5,246 nucleotides of DNA, taken from contig DASROJ010000338.1 of NCBI GenBank assembly GCA_035646975.1, positions 1-5,246 of the forward strand. The letters run 5' to 3'. The stretch is from DASROJ01 sp035646975 (GTDB lineage Bacteria > Acidobacteriota > Polarisedimenticolia > JACPZX01 > DASXTC01). Of this stretch, positions 1 to 5,246 are shown piece after piece. The notes below the pieces were generated by a model that ran no database searches, was not told the origin of the DNA, and saw only the letters and a program-made list of their open reading frames with translations. Every line of letters starts with the position of its first letter. Position 1 is the stretch's first letter. The position numbers and the translations under genes were made by a program.

Positions 1-483
1 GAACCAGATCTGCGACGGCGGCGGGGAGATGGTGTCTGTCGTCGTGTTCGAAGTGAGCGAAAGCTGGTAGCAGGAGCCGTAGGTGCCCGGCAAGCTCCCC
101 ACCGTGCCGCGATAGAGGTTGTAGACGCCCGCCGACTTTTCAGGGTCCCAGGCCAGCGTCATCGGATCGGTGAGTCGGACGTTCAAGACCTCACCGGGAG
201 GTGGATACGCGCTCACCAGGCCGGGGCTCATGCTGAATGACAGGCTGACCAGTGCCGAGCCGGCCACCGTATCGCCAATCGCGTCGAGGGTCATCCGGTA
301 ACTGGCCGAGGTGGCGATCAATCCCTGCTCTGGACGCCCGCCGGCGTTGAGCGCACTCTCGCTCAGCCTGAAGCTCGCGCTCTGCTGGGCGAAACCGGGT
401 GTCGCAGCTCCGAACATCGCCACAGCGACGACGCAACTGCACGTGAAGGGCAGTCGCTTTCCCGTCCCGAACACTCTGCTCAT
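1..483 (-). CDS. Secreted protein of unknown function, N-terminal part (runs off left edge)
   Basis: The frame is open for 161 codons from an ATG at 483 to the window edge with no stop, so the C-terminus is missing. The start is supported by a GAGGTG ribosome site seven bases upstream. Residues 1-32 look like a type I signal peptide: basic start (GKR), hydrophobic stretch around residues 16-28, and a G-F-A cleavage site before QQ at 33. The mature part begins with a Ser/Ala-rich, probably beta-strand region (about 35-92). It then has a proline turn (YPPPGEV, 93-99) and a segment resembling the start of a fibronectin-III-like strand pattern (TLAWDPEKSAGVYNLYRG, about 109-126). Cys139 falls in the GSCYQ motif after it. 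I do not recognise a named family; proteins of this shape occur as surface or extracellular proteins in environmental bacteria. It shares a strand with the phosphoesterase but lies 236 bases downstream of it, so it probably has its own promoter. Export is fairly sure; function is unknown. Confidence 0.75.
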   Translation of the reverse strand, partial: MSRVFGTGKRLPFTCSCVVAVAMFGAATPGFAQQSASFRLSESALNAGGRPEQGLIATSASYRMTLDAIGDTVAGSALVSLSFSMSPGLVSAYPPPGEVLNVRLTDPMTLAWDPEKSAGVYNLYRGTVGSLPGTYGSCYQLSLTSNTTTDTISPPPSQIWF

Positions 484-490
484 GAACCAT

Positions 491-496
491 CACCTC
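491..496 (-). promoter_or_regulatory. Ribosome binding site of the secreted protein gene
   Basis: On the minus strand this reads GAGGTG, seven bases before the ATG at 483. It fixes that start and the reading frame, in preference to the out-of-frame ATG at 490 that belongs to a shadow frame. Confidence 0.65.
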
Positions 497-657
497 ATTG
501 CATGCTGCGACCGGTCCGGGGCGCGTCGCGGGTCTGCCCGATCGCGGGGGCATTCCTGTCAGTTGCGACCTATTCATACGGGAGTGGCCGGCGGGCGCCC
601 ATCGGATATTGATATGAGATCCGCGGTCCGGGTGGGAAACGTCCGGATCGGGTGTCG

Positions 658-692
658 CCAGGCGGGATGCCTGGTTTGCCGGGAGATTCCCG
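658..692. repeat. Two adjacent short hairpins downstream of the phosphoesterase gene
   Basis: Positions 658-674 form a perfect 6-base stem (CCAGGC / GCCTGG) with a 5-base loop. Positions 680-692 form a 5-base stem (CGGGA / TCCCG) with a 3-base loop. Both lie 30-65 bases past the phosphoesterase stop codon on the minus strand. They could slow or stop transcription or protect the 3' end of the message, but no T-run follows on the minus strand, so this is not a standard intrinsic terminator. The rest of the 484-719 gap holds only the upstream region of the secreted protein gene, with no convincing promoter. Confidence 0.3.
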
Positions 693-719
693 AGGTCAGG
701 ATTGCCTTTTGAGCGGGGG

Positions 720-1661
720 CTACTGCGGAATTCTGTGGGTGATGATTCCCGAATCGACCACCTGCCCCGTGCGCGAGATCGCGTTGTAGTACATCTTGTC
801 GCCCGAGATCTCCACCGCCATGAAGGCCTGGTCCGTGTCGAACCCCTTCGCGGTGATGTTCGAGTTCCTGTCGATGTCACCCACGGCGAGCTGGCCACCC
901 GATCCCGTGACGAAGTAGACGATGTCGTGCTGCGGCTTGATCCGCTCATAGAAATGATCGTGCCCGTTGAAGACGACGCTGACGTTGTACTTGATGAACA
1001 GCGGCTCCAGCGTCTCGCGCAGCTTGAGGTCCGAGCCGTGACGCCCTCCGGATGAGTAGGGAGGATGATGGAAGACGGCGATCTTCCAGTCTTCGCTCGA
1101 ACCCTTCAGCTCCTTTTCGAGCCAGTCGATCTGCTCGGGAACCGGGTAGGTGCTGTCCAGCAGGAAGAAGCGAACCTTCTCCTTCGGCGCCTTGAACGAG
1201 TAATACAGCTTGCCGCCCAGGTTGAACAGCTTGTAGTCGCGCTGCGCGCGCGCGTCGTGGTTGCCGAGTGACGCGTAGAACGGGACGCCGGCATCCAGCA
1301 GCTCTTTGTAGGGATCCTCGAACTTGAGCTTGAAGTCCTGCGGGCGCTCCGGGCCATACAGGTTATCCCCGACCGTGATGACGAACTCGAACTTGAAGCC
1401 GGCATAGAACTTCGCCATCTGCGCCGCCAGCTCGTATTCGGGTTTTTCTCCCGTCCCGAAGTCCCCCAGCACGGTGAACTTGAGCGAGCCACTCTGGTTC
1501 GGTAGCGCGACGTCCTGCCCGCTGGCCGCCTGCTCGGCCGCGGTCTTCGCCGCCTCCTCCGCGGCGGCGGGACGGGCGGAAATCGCCGGGCCCGAGGCGT
1601 AACAGGCCGCGAACAGCAGAAAAACCAGCCAGCCGGCGATGAATCTGCGTCGAAATTTCAT
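720..1661 (-). CDS. Exported metallophosphoesterase, purple acid phosphatase-like
   Basis: A 313-residue protein predicted to hydrolyse phosphate esters outside the cytoplasm with a two-metal centre. The full motif set of the purple acid / tartrate-resistant acid phosphatase family is present in order. These are GDFG (Asp67), GDNLY (Asp99 and Tyr102, the expected metal-bridging Asp and metal-bound Tyr), GNHD (Asn134, His135), VFHH (His199) and GHDH (His234, His236). Residues 1-34 form a signal peptide with three arginines and the core WLVFLLFAAC. Cleavage probably follows AAA at 34; Cys20 gives a poor lipobox (FAAC). A 25-residue Ala/Glu/Gln-rich linker precedes the catalytic domain (about 60-313). 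The ATG at 1661 is chosen because the signal peptide starts there and AGGGA lies nine bases upstream. An in-frame GTG at 1700 would overlap the upstream stop codon and an ATG at 1679 is also possible, but both would put 6-13 polar residues before the signal. The gene follows the 192-residue exported protein by 35 bases, probably in one operon. The substrate (phosphomonoester, nucleotide or phospholipid head group) cannot be told. Confidence 0.9.
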   Translation of the reverse strand: MKFRRRFIAGWLVFLLFAACYASGPAISARPAAAEEAAKTAAEQAASGQDVALPNQSGSLKFTVLGDFGTGEKPEYELAAQMAKFYAGFKFEFVITVGDNLYGPERPQDFKLKFEDPYKELLDAGVPFYASLGNHDARAQRDYKLFNLGGKLYYSFKAPKEKVRFFLLDSTYPVPEQIDWLEKELKGSSEDWKIAVFHHPPYSSGGRHGSDLKLRETLEPLFIKYNVSVVFNGHDHFYERIKPQHDIVYFVTGSGGQLAVGDIDRNSNITAKGFDTDQAFMAVEISGDKMYYNAISRTGQVVDSGIITHRIPQ

Positions 1662-1670
1662 GGCTGCACG

Positions 1671-1675
1671 TCCCT
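1671..1675 (-). promoter_or_regulatory. Ribosome binding site of the phosphoesterase gene
   Basis: Reads AGGGA on the minus strand, nine bases before the ATG at 1661. The alternative GTG at 1700 has no purine-rich site at the right distance, which favours the shorter protein. Confidence 0.45.
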
Positions 1676-1696
1676 GCATCTCGCCGCGGCGGGATG

Positions 1697-2275
1697 TCAC
1701 TGCGGCAGGATGTCGTCAGTAAAATCCAGAATGATGTCCGCCTCGGTATCCAGGAGAATCAGTCGTCTCCCGATGAACCGGTACTCGAGCTCCCCATGCA
1801 GCTCAGGCAGGGGCTTCAATACCTGGGGCGGCATGGTCGACAGCGGGATCGATGCGGGGTACCGCTCGTTGATCACGAGCGAGGGAAGACCTGGGTTCTC
1901 GTCCATGATCGATGCCTTCACGGTTTTGCCATCGGGGCCGGCCACCACCACCCCCAGGATCCGTTTCACGAGCACCTTTATCCCCGGCGTGAAGAACTCG
2001 CCGGGCTTCGAATCCTTTCTTGCCTCCTTGATCAGGTCCCCGAGAGCATGCTGGTGCGCCACCAGCTGCTCCGGGGTGTGCTTCCTCGCAAGATGTGGCA
2101 GGGTCGCCTCGAGCTTTTCGTGCAGGGCCACGTATTCCTTCACGTGGAGCTGGAACGCCTCCACGGCCTGGGACTCGGTGGGATTGGCCGGTGGAGCCTC
2201 CCTTGCGGCGATGGCCGACACCGTCCCGGCGACAACGCTCAGCAGCAGCATGAGTCGACCGATGCGATGAGTCAT
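1697..2275 (-). CDS. Exported conserved-type protein of unknown function, 192 residues
   Basis: Residues 1-24 form a signal peptide (MTHRIGR, then the hydrophobic LMLLLSVVAGTVSAIAA), with likely cleavage around residues 23-24. The mature protein of about 168 residues has two parts. The first is a helical charged section (about 35-90) with the pattern FQLHVKEYVALHEKLEATLP and the start of another helix, LVAHQHALGDLIKEARK. The second is a compact section with FFTPGIK (94-100), DENPGLP (125-131), VINERYP (134-140), PLSTMPP (144-150) and LEYRFIGRRLILLD (163-176), ending close to the stop in IILDFTDDILP. There are no cysteines, no membrane segment beyond the signal and no catalytic motif I can name. 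The general pattern is familiar from exported hypothetical proteins of environmental Gram-negatives, but I cannot assign a domain. The start is supported by AGGA ten bases upstream. It is the first gene of a likely two-gene unit with the exported phosphoesterase, so a periplasmic partner or binding role is possible but unproven. Confidence 0.85.
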   Translation of the reverse strand: MTHRIGRLMLLLSVVAGTVSAIAAREAPPANPTESQAVEAFQLHVKEYVALHEKLEATLPHLARKHTPEQLVAHQHALGDLIKEARKDSKPGEFFTPGIKVLVKRILGVVVAGPDGKTVKASIMDENPGLPSLVINERYPASIPLSTMPPQVLKPLPELHGELEYRFIGRRLILLDTEADIILDFTDDILPQ

Positions 2276-2363
2276 GGTTTTTTCATCCTATACCAGTTTT
2301 TTCGAGTCGGCGAACTGACCGAGGCTCCCGGGAGTCCGTCCGAGTCATGGCCCGGACAGGCTG

Positions 2364-2801
2364 CTAGCTCGCGGTGGCTGCGGAGATCTTCTTGACCACC
2401 GCCGCGGTTTTCTCCGGCTGGTTGCCGCGTGTGGCCACATCGGCCTGGGCGATGATCCCGACGATCTTGTGCTGATTGTCGACGACGGGGATGCGCCGCA
2501 CCTGGTGCTCCGACATCGAGTCGAGCGCTTTCTGCAGGTCATCGTCGGCAAGGTTCGTCACGATTTTTCGACTCATCACGGATTCGGCCTTCGTGGTCTT
2601 GGTGTCGCGCCCCTCGGCAACCAGCTTCACCACCAGATCGCGGTCCGTCACCATGCCGATCAGCTTCCTGGTCTGTTCGTTCTCGACGATGGGCACCGAA
2701 CCGATGTCCTTGCTTTTCATCACCTGGGCGACCTTGGATACCAGATCTGTCGGCAGGCACACCACCGGATTCTTCGTCATCACTTCGCTGCATTTTGGCA
2801 T
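2364..2801 (-). CDS. CBS-pair domain protein (stand-alone Bateman module)
   Basis: A 145-residue cytoplasmic protein made almost entirely of two CBS domains. CBS1 spans about residues 5-62 (VMTKNPVVCLP, MKSKDIGSVPIV, then GMVTDRDL at 49-56). CBS2 spans about 73-128 (VMSRKIVTNLADDDLQKAL, EHQVRRIPVVDN, then GIIAQADVA at 115-123). A Lys-rich tail closes the protein. Such pairs bind adenine nucleotides (AMP, ATP, SAM) and usually report energy state. The TDRD motif of CBS1 has the aspartate typically found at the ribose-binding position, while CBS2 has AQAD there instead. No effector domain is attached, so it must act through a partner or as a nucleotide buffer. The start at 2801 is set by AGGAGA six bases upstream; a TTG at 2819 would lie upstream of that site. 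It is divergent from acetate kinase across a 265-base gap, and 88 bases separate it from the next gene on its own strand. Family assignment is secure; ligand and partner are unknown. Confidence 0.93.
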   Translation of the reverse strand: MPKCSEVMTKNPVVCLPTDLVSKVAQVMKSKDIGSVPIVENEQTRKLIGMVTDRDLVVKLVAEGRDTKTTKAESVMSRKIVTNLADDDLQKALDSMSEHQVRRIPVVDNQHKIVGIIAQADVATRGNQPEKTAAVVKKISAATAS

Positions 2802-2807
2802 TGTGCA

Positions 2808-2813
2808 TCTCCT
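2808..2813 (-). promoter_or_regulatory. Ribosome binding site of the CBS gene
   Basis: Reads AGGAGA on the minus strand, six bases before the ATG at 2801. It decides for a 145-residue protein over a 151-residue one starting at the TTG at 2819. Confidence 0.7.
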
Positions 2814-2881
2814 GTGCAAATCATCGTGAGCAGATGTTCGTCGCGGGTGCGCGTCCCTGGGATCTTGATCATCTTATGCGG

Positions 2882-2904
2882 CCGACCGGCATCCCCGGTA
2901 TCGG
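2882..2904. repeat. Imperfect inverted repeat in the divergent control region
   Basis: CCGACCGG pairs with CCGG and TCGG around a CATCC loop, giving an 8-base stem with a two-base bulge (TA at 2899-2900). It lies 80-100 bases upstream of the CBS start. It may be an operator half, part of a leader structure for the CBS message, or chance in GC-rich DNA. Confidence 0.3.
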
Positions 2905-2927
2905 GTGATTCCCTAGATCTTACTAAG
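2903..2927. promoter_or_regulatory. Possible regulator binding site (GGG-N5-CCC next to CTTACTAAG)
   Basis: The half-sites GGG and CCC are separated by TGATT (2903-2913), flanked by TAGATCTTACTAAG, which contains the perfect palindrome CTTACTAAG (2919-2927). The stretch is clearly more AT-rich than its surroundings, as operator and promoter DNA often is. It sits near the middle of the gap between the divergent CBS and acetate kinase genes, where one regulator could act on both. No specific regulator can be named from the sequence. Confidence 0.3.
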
Positions 2928-2943
2928 CCGGCGTGGCGCTCCG

Positions 2944-2957
2944 GGGGTGGATACCCC
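2944..2957. repeat. Perfect short inverted repeat GGGGT-GGAT-ACCCC
   Basis: A 5-base perfect stem with a 4-base loop, centred about 25 bases upstream of the proposed -35 box of acetate kinase and roughly 60 bases before its predicted transcription start. That is a usual activator position. Could be an operator; too short to be sure. Confidence 0.3.
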
Positions 2958-2974
2958 ACGCAGCAGACAGCCAC

Positions 2975-3004
2975 TTGGTGCGGACAGTCGGCTCGATCTA
3001 TGGT
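2975..3004 (+). promoter_or_regulatory. Candidate sigma-70-like promoter for the acetate kinase-phosphoketolase operon
   Basis: TTGGTG (2975-2980) and TATGGT (2999-3004) are separated by 18 bases. They match three of six and four of six consensus bases. Transcription would start near 3011 and leave a leader of about 55 bases before the GTG at 3067. The weak boxes and the inverted repeats just upstream would fit an activated promoter. This rests on sequence inspection alone. Confidence 0.3.
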
Positions 3005-3054
3005 TACATTGAATGAAGCCGAGGCCGTGAGCGAGGCGACGCCTCCAGGGGCGC

Positions 3055-3060
3055 AGGGAG
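3055..3060 (+). promoter_or_regulatory. Ribosome binding site of the acetate kinase gene
   Basis: AGGGAG lies six bases before the GTG at 3067. It supports a GTG start placed directly before the conserved N-terminal strand; there is no in-frame ATG at the right place. Confidence 0.65.
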
Positions 3061-3066
3061 TGGTCC

Positions 3067-4269
3067 GTGTCACCTTCCGACCGACGCATACTGGCCGTCA
3101 ACAGCGGCTCTTCGAGCATCAAGTTCGCCACGTTCCAGGCCGGTGATCCGTTTCGCCCGGGATTCCATGGAAAGATCGATCGCATCGGTCTGAGCAGGAC
3201 GACACTCACGATCGACGACCCGGCAGGGAACCGGCATGACACCCGGGCTATCGCGGCCTCGGATCACAAGTCGGCCGCGGACACTCTCATCGAGACTCTC
3301 GAAGGACAGGATGGCTTCGGGGCCGTGCTGGCGGTGGGACACCGCGTGGTCCACGGCATGGCGCACACCAGGCCCGAGCGGATCACCCCGGCTCTGATGG
3401 ATGAGCTGCGTCGCATCACACCTTGCGACCCCGTGCATCTGCCGCGCGAAATCGACCTCATCGAGGCCTTCCAACGGCGCCTTCCAGGTCTGCCACAGGT
3501 AGCCTGCTTCGACACGGCGTTTCACCGTCAGATGCCGCGTGTCGCAAGAATGCTTCCCATTCCGCGGCGCTACGAACTCAAGGGCCTCGAGCATTACGGT
3601 TTCCATGGACTGTCCTACGCTTCCCTCATGGACGAGCTCGCGCGGCTCGGCGACCCCGCCGCCGTCGCCGGTCGAGTGATCCTCGCGCATCTCGGAAACG
3701 GCGCCAGCATGGCGGCGGTGCGCGACGGCCGCAGCATCGACACCAGCATGGCCTTCACGCCCGCTTCGGGCCTGATGATGAGCACACGCGCGGGCGACCT
3801 GGACCCTGGGCTGGTTTCGTTCTTGGCGAGAACCGAGCAGATGACGGCGTCCCGGTTCGACAGGATGGTCAACCTCGAATCGGGCCTGCTCGGCGTCTCG
3901 GAGACCAGCTCCGACGTGCGTGACCTGATCGCATGCGAGGCCGCCGACGTTCGGGCGGCCGAGGCGCTCGCGATGTTCTGTTATCGGGCGAAGAAATGGA
4001 TCGGCAGCTTCGCCGCCGCGCTCGGGGGTCTGGATACGCTCGTATTCTCCGGTGGCATCGGCGAGAATGCGCCGATCCTCCGCGCGCGGATCTGCGAGGG
4101 ACTCGAGTTTCTCGGCATCGAGCTGCATGCGGCGCGCAACGCGGAGCCTTCGGGGCTGATCTCCACCGATGCCAGCCGGGTCGCGGTTCGCGTGATCCAC
4201 ACGAACGAGGAATTGACCATTGCGCGCTGGGTGCTCGACACGCTCGGACCGGACATGGCGGGCGCCTGA
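3067..4269 (+). CDS. ackA: Acetate kinase (acetate/propionate kinase family)
   Basis: A 400-residue ASKHA-fold kinase, the usual family length, catalysing acetyl phosphate + ADP = acetate + ATP in the cytoplasm. Conserved elements in order: VNSGSSSIKF (11-20, with Asn12, Ser15, Ser17 and Lys19 of the first phosphate loop), GHRVVHG (91-97, Arg93), FDTAFH (148-153, Asp149), YGFHG (177-181, His180), AHLGNG (207-212, His208), FTP (230-232), STRAGDLDP (239-247, Arg241), SGGIGEN (328-334, nucleotide binding) and TNEE (379-382). The segment that reads PLHNP in well-studied acetate kinases is PCDPVHLP here (119-126), so the Leu-His-Asn at the acyl pocket is replaced. The GTG start is set by AGGGAG six bases upstream. 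Phosphoketolase follows after 21 bases, so the main job is probably to harvest the acetyl phosphate it makes. No phosphotransacetylase gene is seen in the window. The family is certain; preference for acetate over propionate is inferred from the neighbour. Confidence 0.95.
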   Translation: MSPSDRRILAVNSGSSSIKFATFQAGDPFRPGFHGKIDRIGLSRTTLTIDDPAGNRHDTRAIAASDHKSAADTLIETLEGQDGFGAVLAVGHRVVHGMAHTRPERITPALMDELRRITPCDPVHLPREIDLIEAFQRRLPGLPQVACFDTAFHRQMPRVARMLPIPRRYELKGLEHYGFHGLSYASLMDELARLGDPAAVAGRVILAHLGNGASMAAVRDGRSIDTSMAFTPASGLMMSTRAGDLDPGLVSFLARTEQMTASRFDRMVNLESGLLGVSETSSDVRDLIACEAADVRAAEALAMFCYRAKKWIGSFAAALGGLDTLVFSGGIGENAPILRARICEGLEFLGIELHAARNAEPSGLISTDASRVAVRVIHTNEELTIARWVLDTLGPDMAGA

Positions 4270-4276
4270 CCGCATC

Positions 4277-4287
4277 GGGAGGCAGGA
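4277..4287 (+). promoter_or_regulatory. Ribosome binding site(s) of the phosphoketolase gene
   Basis: GGGAGG (4277-4282) ends eight bases before the GTG at 4291, and a second AGGA (4284-4287) sits three bases before it. The first has the better spacing. Both lie in the 21-base gap after the acetate kinase stop, which leaves no room for a separate promoter or terminator and supports one transcript. Confidence 0.55.
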
Positions 4288-4290
4288 AGA

Positions 4291-5246
4291 GTGACGGACG
4301 CCAACGCTTCAGCCAGGACGCTCACACCGGATCAACTCCGTAGGATGGATGCCTATTGGCGCGCCGCGAACTACCTGTCGGTCGGCCAGATCTATCTCTT
4401 CGACAATCCGCTGCTGAAACGGCCGCTCGTCGCCGCCGATGTGAAGAAGATGCTGCTGGGACACTGGGGCACGACCCCCGGACAGAACTTCATCTACGTG
4501 CACCTGAACCGGGTCATCAGGAAATACGACCTCGACATGATCTATGTCTCCGGGCCCGGCCACGGCGGTCCGTCCGTCGTGAGCAACACCTATCTCGAAG
4601 GCACCTACAGCGAGATCTATCCGGACATCAGCCAGGATGAGGCCGGGCTGAGAAAGCTCTTCCTCCAGTTCTCGTTTCCCGGCGGAATTCCCAGCCATGC
4701 CTCGCCCGAATGCCCGGGGTCGATCCACGAAGGAGGCGAGCTGGGGTATTCACTCAGCCACTCGTTCGGGGCGGTCTTCGACAATCCCGATCTCATCGTG
4801 GCCTGTGTCGTCGGCGACGGCGAGGCGGAGACCGGCCCGCTGGCCACCGCGTGGCACTCGAACAAGTTCCTCAACCCGGTCACCGACGGGGCCGTGCTGC
4901 CGATCCTTCACCTCAATGGCTACAAGATCGCCAACCCGACCCTGCTGGCGCGCATCACGCACGAAGAGCTCGACGCGCTGCTGCGCGGATACGGGTGGAC
5001 GCCCTATTTCGTCGCGGGCAACGACCCCGGCTTGATGCACGAAGCCATGGCCACCACGCTCGACATCGTGGTGGAGGAGATCAGGCAGGTCCAGCATGAT
5101 GCCCGCGAAAGGTTTCGCTCCGGTGGCGACGTGCTGCGTCCGCGATGGCCGATGATCGTCCTGGACTCGCCCAAGGGCTGGACGGGGCCGGTGATGATCG
5201 ATGGGCAGCAGATCGAAGGCACGTTCCGGTCTCACCAGGTTCCCAT
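4291..5246 (+). CDS. xfp: Xylulose-5-phosphate/fructose-6-phosphate phosphoketolase, N-terminal part (runs off right edge)
   Basis: Open for 318 codons to the window edge, about 40% of a family that is usually near 800 residues. The enzyme is thiamine diphosphate-dependent and splits xylulose 5-phosphate (or fructose 6-phosphate) with phosphate into acetyl phosphate and glyceraldehyde 3-phosphate (or erythrose 4-phosphate). The visible part covers the pyrophosphate-binding domain: GHWGTTPG (57-64, His59), SGPGHGG (87-93, His91), FPGGIPSHASPECPGSIHEGG (129-149, with His136 and Gly149), the ThDP/Mg motif GDGEAETGP (175-183) with HLNGYKIANP (207-216), KGWTGP (295-300) and SHQVP (314-318, His315). 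These histidines and Gly149 align with active-site residues known from Bifidobacterium enzymes (His64, His97, His142, Gly155, His320). No frameshift or stop is present. The GTG start has a purine-rich site upstream and gives the normal short N-terminus before LRRMDAYWRAANYL. It is co-transcribed with acetate kinase, which uses its product. Confidence 0.96.
   Translation, partial: MTDANASARTLTPDQLRRMDAYWRAANYLSVGQIYLFDNPLLKRPLVAADVKKMLLGHWGTTPGQNFIYVHLNRVIRKYDLDMIYVSGPGHGGPSVVSNTYLEGTYSEIYPDISQDEAGLRKLFLQFSFPGGIPSHASPECPGSIHEGGELGYSLSHSFGAVFDNPDLIVACVVGDGEAETGPLATAWHSNKFLNPVTDGAVLPILHLNGYKIANPTLLARITHEELDALLRGYGWTPYFVAGNDPGLMHEAMATTLDIVVEEIRQVQHDARERFRSGGDVLRPRWPMIVLDSPKGWTGPVMIDGQQIEGTFRSHQVP

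Noticed and set aside
484..719. Possible riboswitch or small RNA in the leader of the secreted protein gene
   Set aside because: The stretch is GC-rich with scattered short repeats (GTCCGG at 626 and 641), but I could not match the conserved core of any riboswitch class I know.
191..949. A 252-codon minus-strand frame across the secreted protein gene, the gap and the end of the phosphoesterase gene
   Set aside because: Its product is dominated by Ser, Arg and Thr with no folding pattern. It overlaps two genes with clear signal peptides and motifs, and its internal ATG at 490 is out of frame with the ribosome site that serves 483.
2276..2295. Extended -10-like TGGTATAGG just upstream of the 192-residue gene
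   Set aside because: Transcription from it would begin about five bases before the ATG and remove the AGGA ribosome site that overlaps it. No good -35 box is present, so it is more likely just the ribosome-site region.
2276..2363. Search for an intrinsic terminator after the CBS gene
   Set aside because: The palindrome CTCCCGGGAG has no loop and is not followed by a T-run on the minus strand. The only homopolymer run there reads as A on the transcript, so no terminator is called.
2469..3146. A plus-strand frame of 225 codons antisense to the CBS gene, reaching into acetate kinase
   Set aside because: It opposes a clear CBS-pair coding sequence and then overlaps the conserved start of acetate kinase out of frame. 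The product shows no domain, and the later ATG at 3000 has no ribosome site.
3070..4275. A 401-codon open frame antisense to the whole acetate kinase gene
   Set aside because: Its product is low in hydrophobic patterning and rich in Arg, His and Gly, as expected from the complement of a GC-rich gene. The plus strand carries every acetate kinase motif, so this is a shadow.

Overview
The window is GC-rich, densely coding bacterial DNA. Three genes carry Gram-negative-style signal peptides, and most starts have clear Shine-Dalgarno sequences. The gene set (an Xfp-type phosphoketolase paired with an acetate kinase, a stand-alone CBS-pair protein, and exported proteins of unknown function) fits a high-GC environmental Gram-negative such as an acidobacterium, a deltaproteobacterium-like lineage or another soil or sediment lineage. 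The sequence alone does not settle the taxon.

Layout. The left half is on the minus strand. From right to left it holds a 145-residue CBS-pair protein (2364-2801), a 192-residue exported protein of unknown function (1697-2275), an exported purple-acid-phosphatase-like metallophosphoesterase (720-1661) and the N-terminal part of a secreted protein of unknown function (1-483, running off the left edge). The right half is on the plus strand: acetate kinase (3067-4269), then 21 bases later the first 318 codons of phosphoketolase (4291 to the right edge). The two edge genes are open at the window boundary. The 265-base gap at 2802-3066 separates the divergent CBS and acetate kinase genes. It contains several inverted repeats and a weak sigma-70-like promoter candidate facing acetate kinase.

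How the genes work together. Phosphoketolase cleaves xylulose 5-phosphate or fructose 6-phosphate with phosphate to give acetyl phosphate. Acetate kinase then turns acetyl phosphate and ADP into acetate and ATP. The pair is therefore a two-enzyme ATP-yielding shunt that bypasses lower glycolysis. The divergent CBS-pair protein could sense adenine nucleotides and respond to the same energy state; this is inferred from position only. The exported 192-residue protein and the exported phosphoesterase are 35 bases apart on one strand and look co-transcribed, which suggests a shared periplasmic or surface function that is not known.

No mobile element, CRISPR array, tRNA, rRNA or convincing intrinsic terminator was seen. 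Most of the window is ordinary metabolism. The points worth following up are a non-canonical substrate-pocket segment in the acetate kinase, the repeat-rich divergent control region, and the two exported proteins of unknown function.
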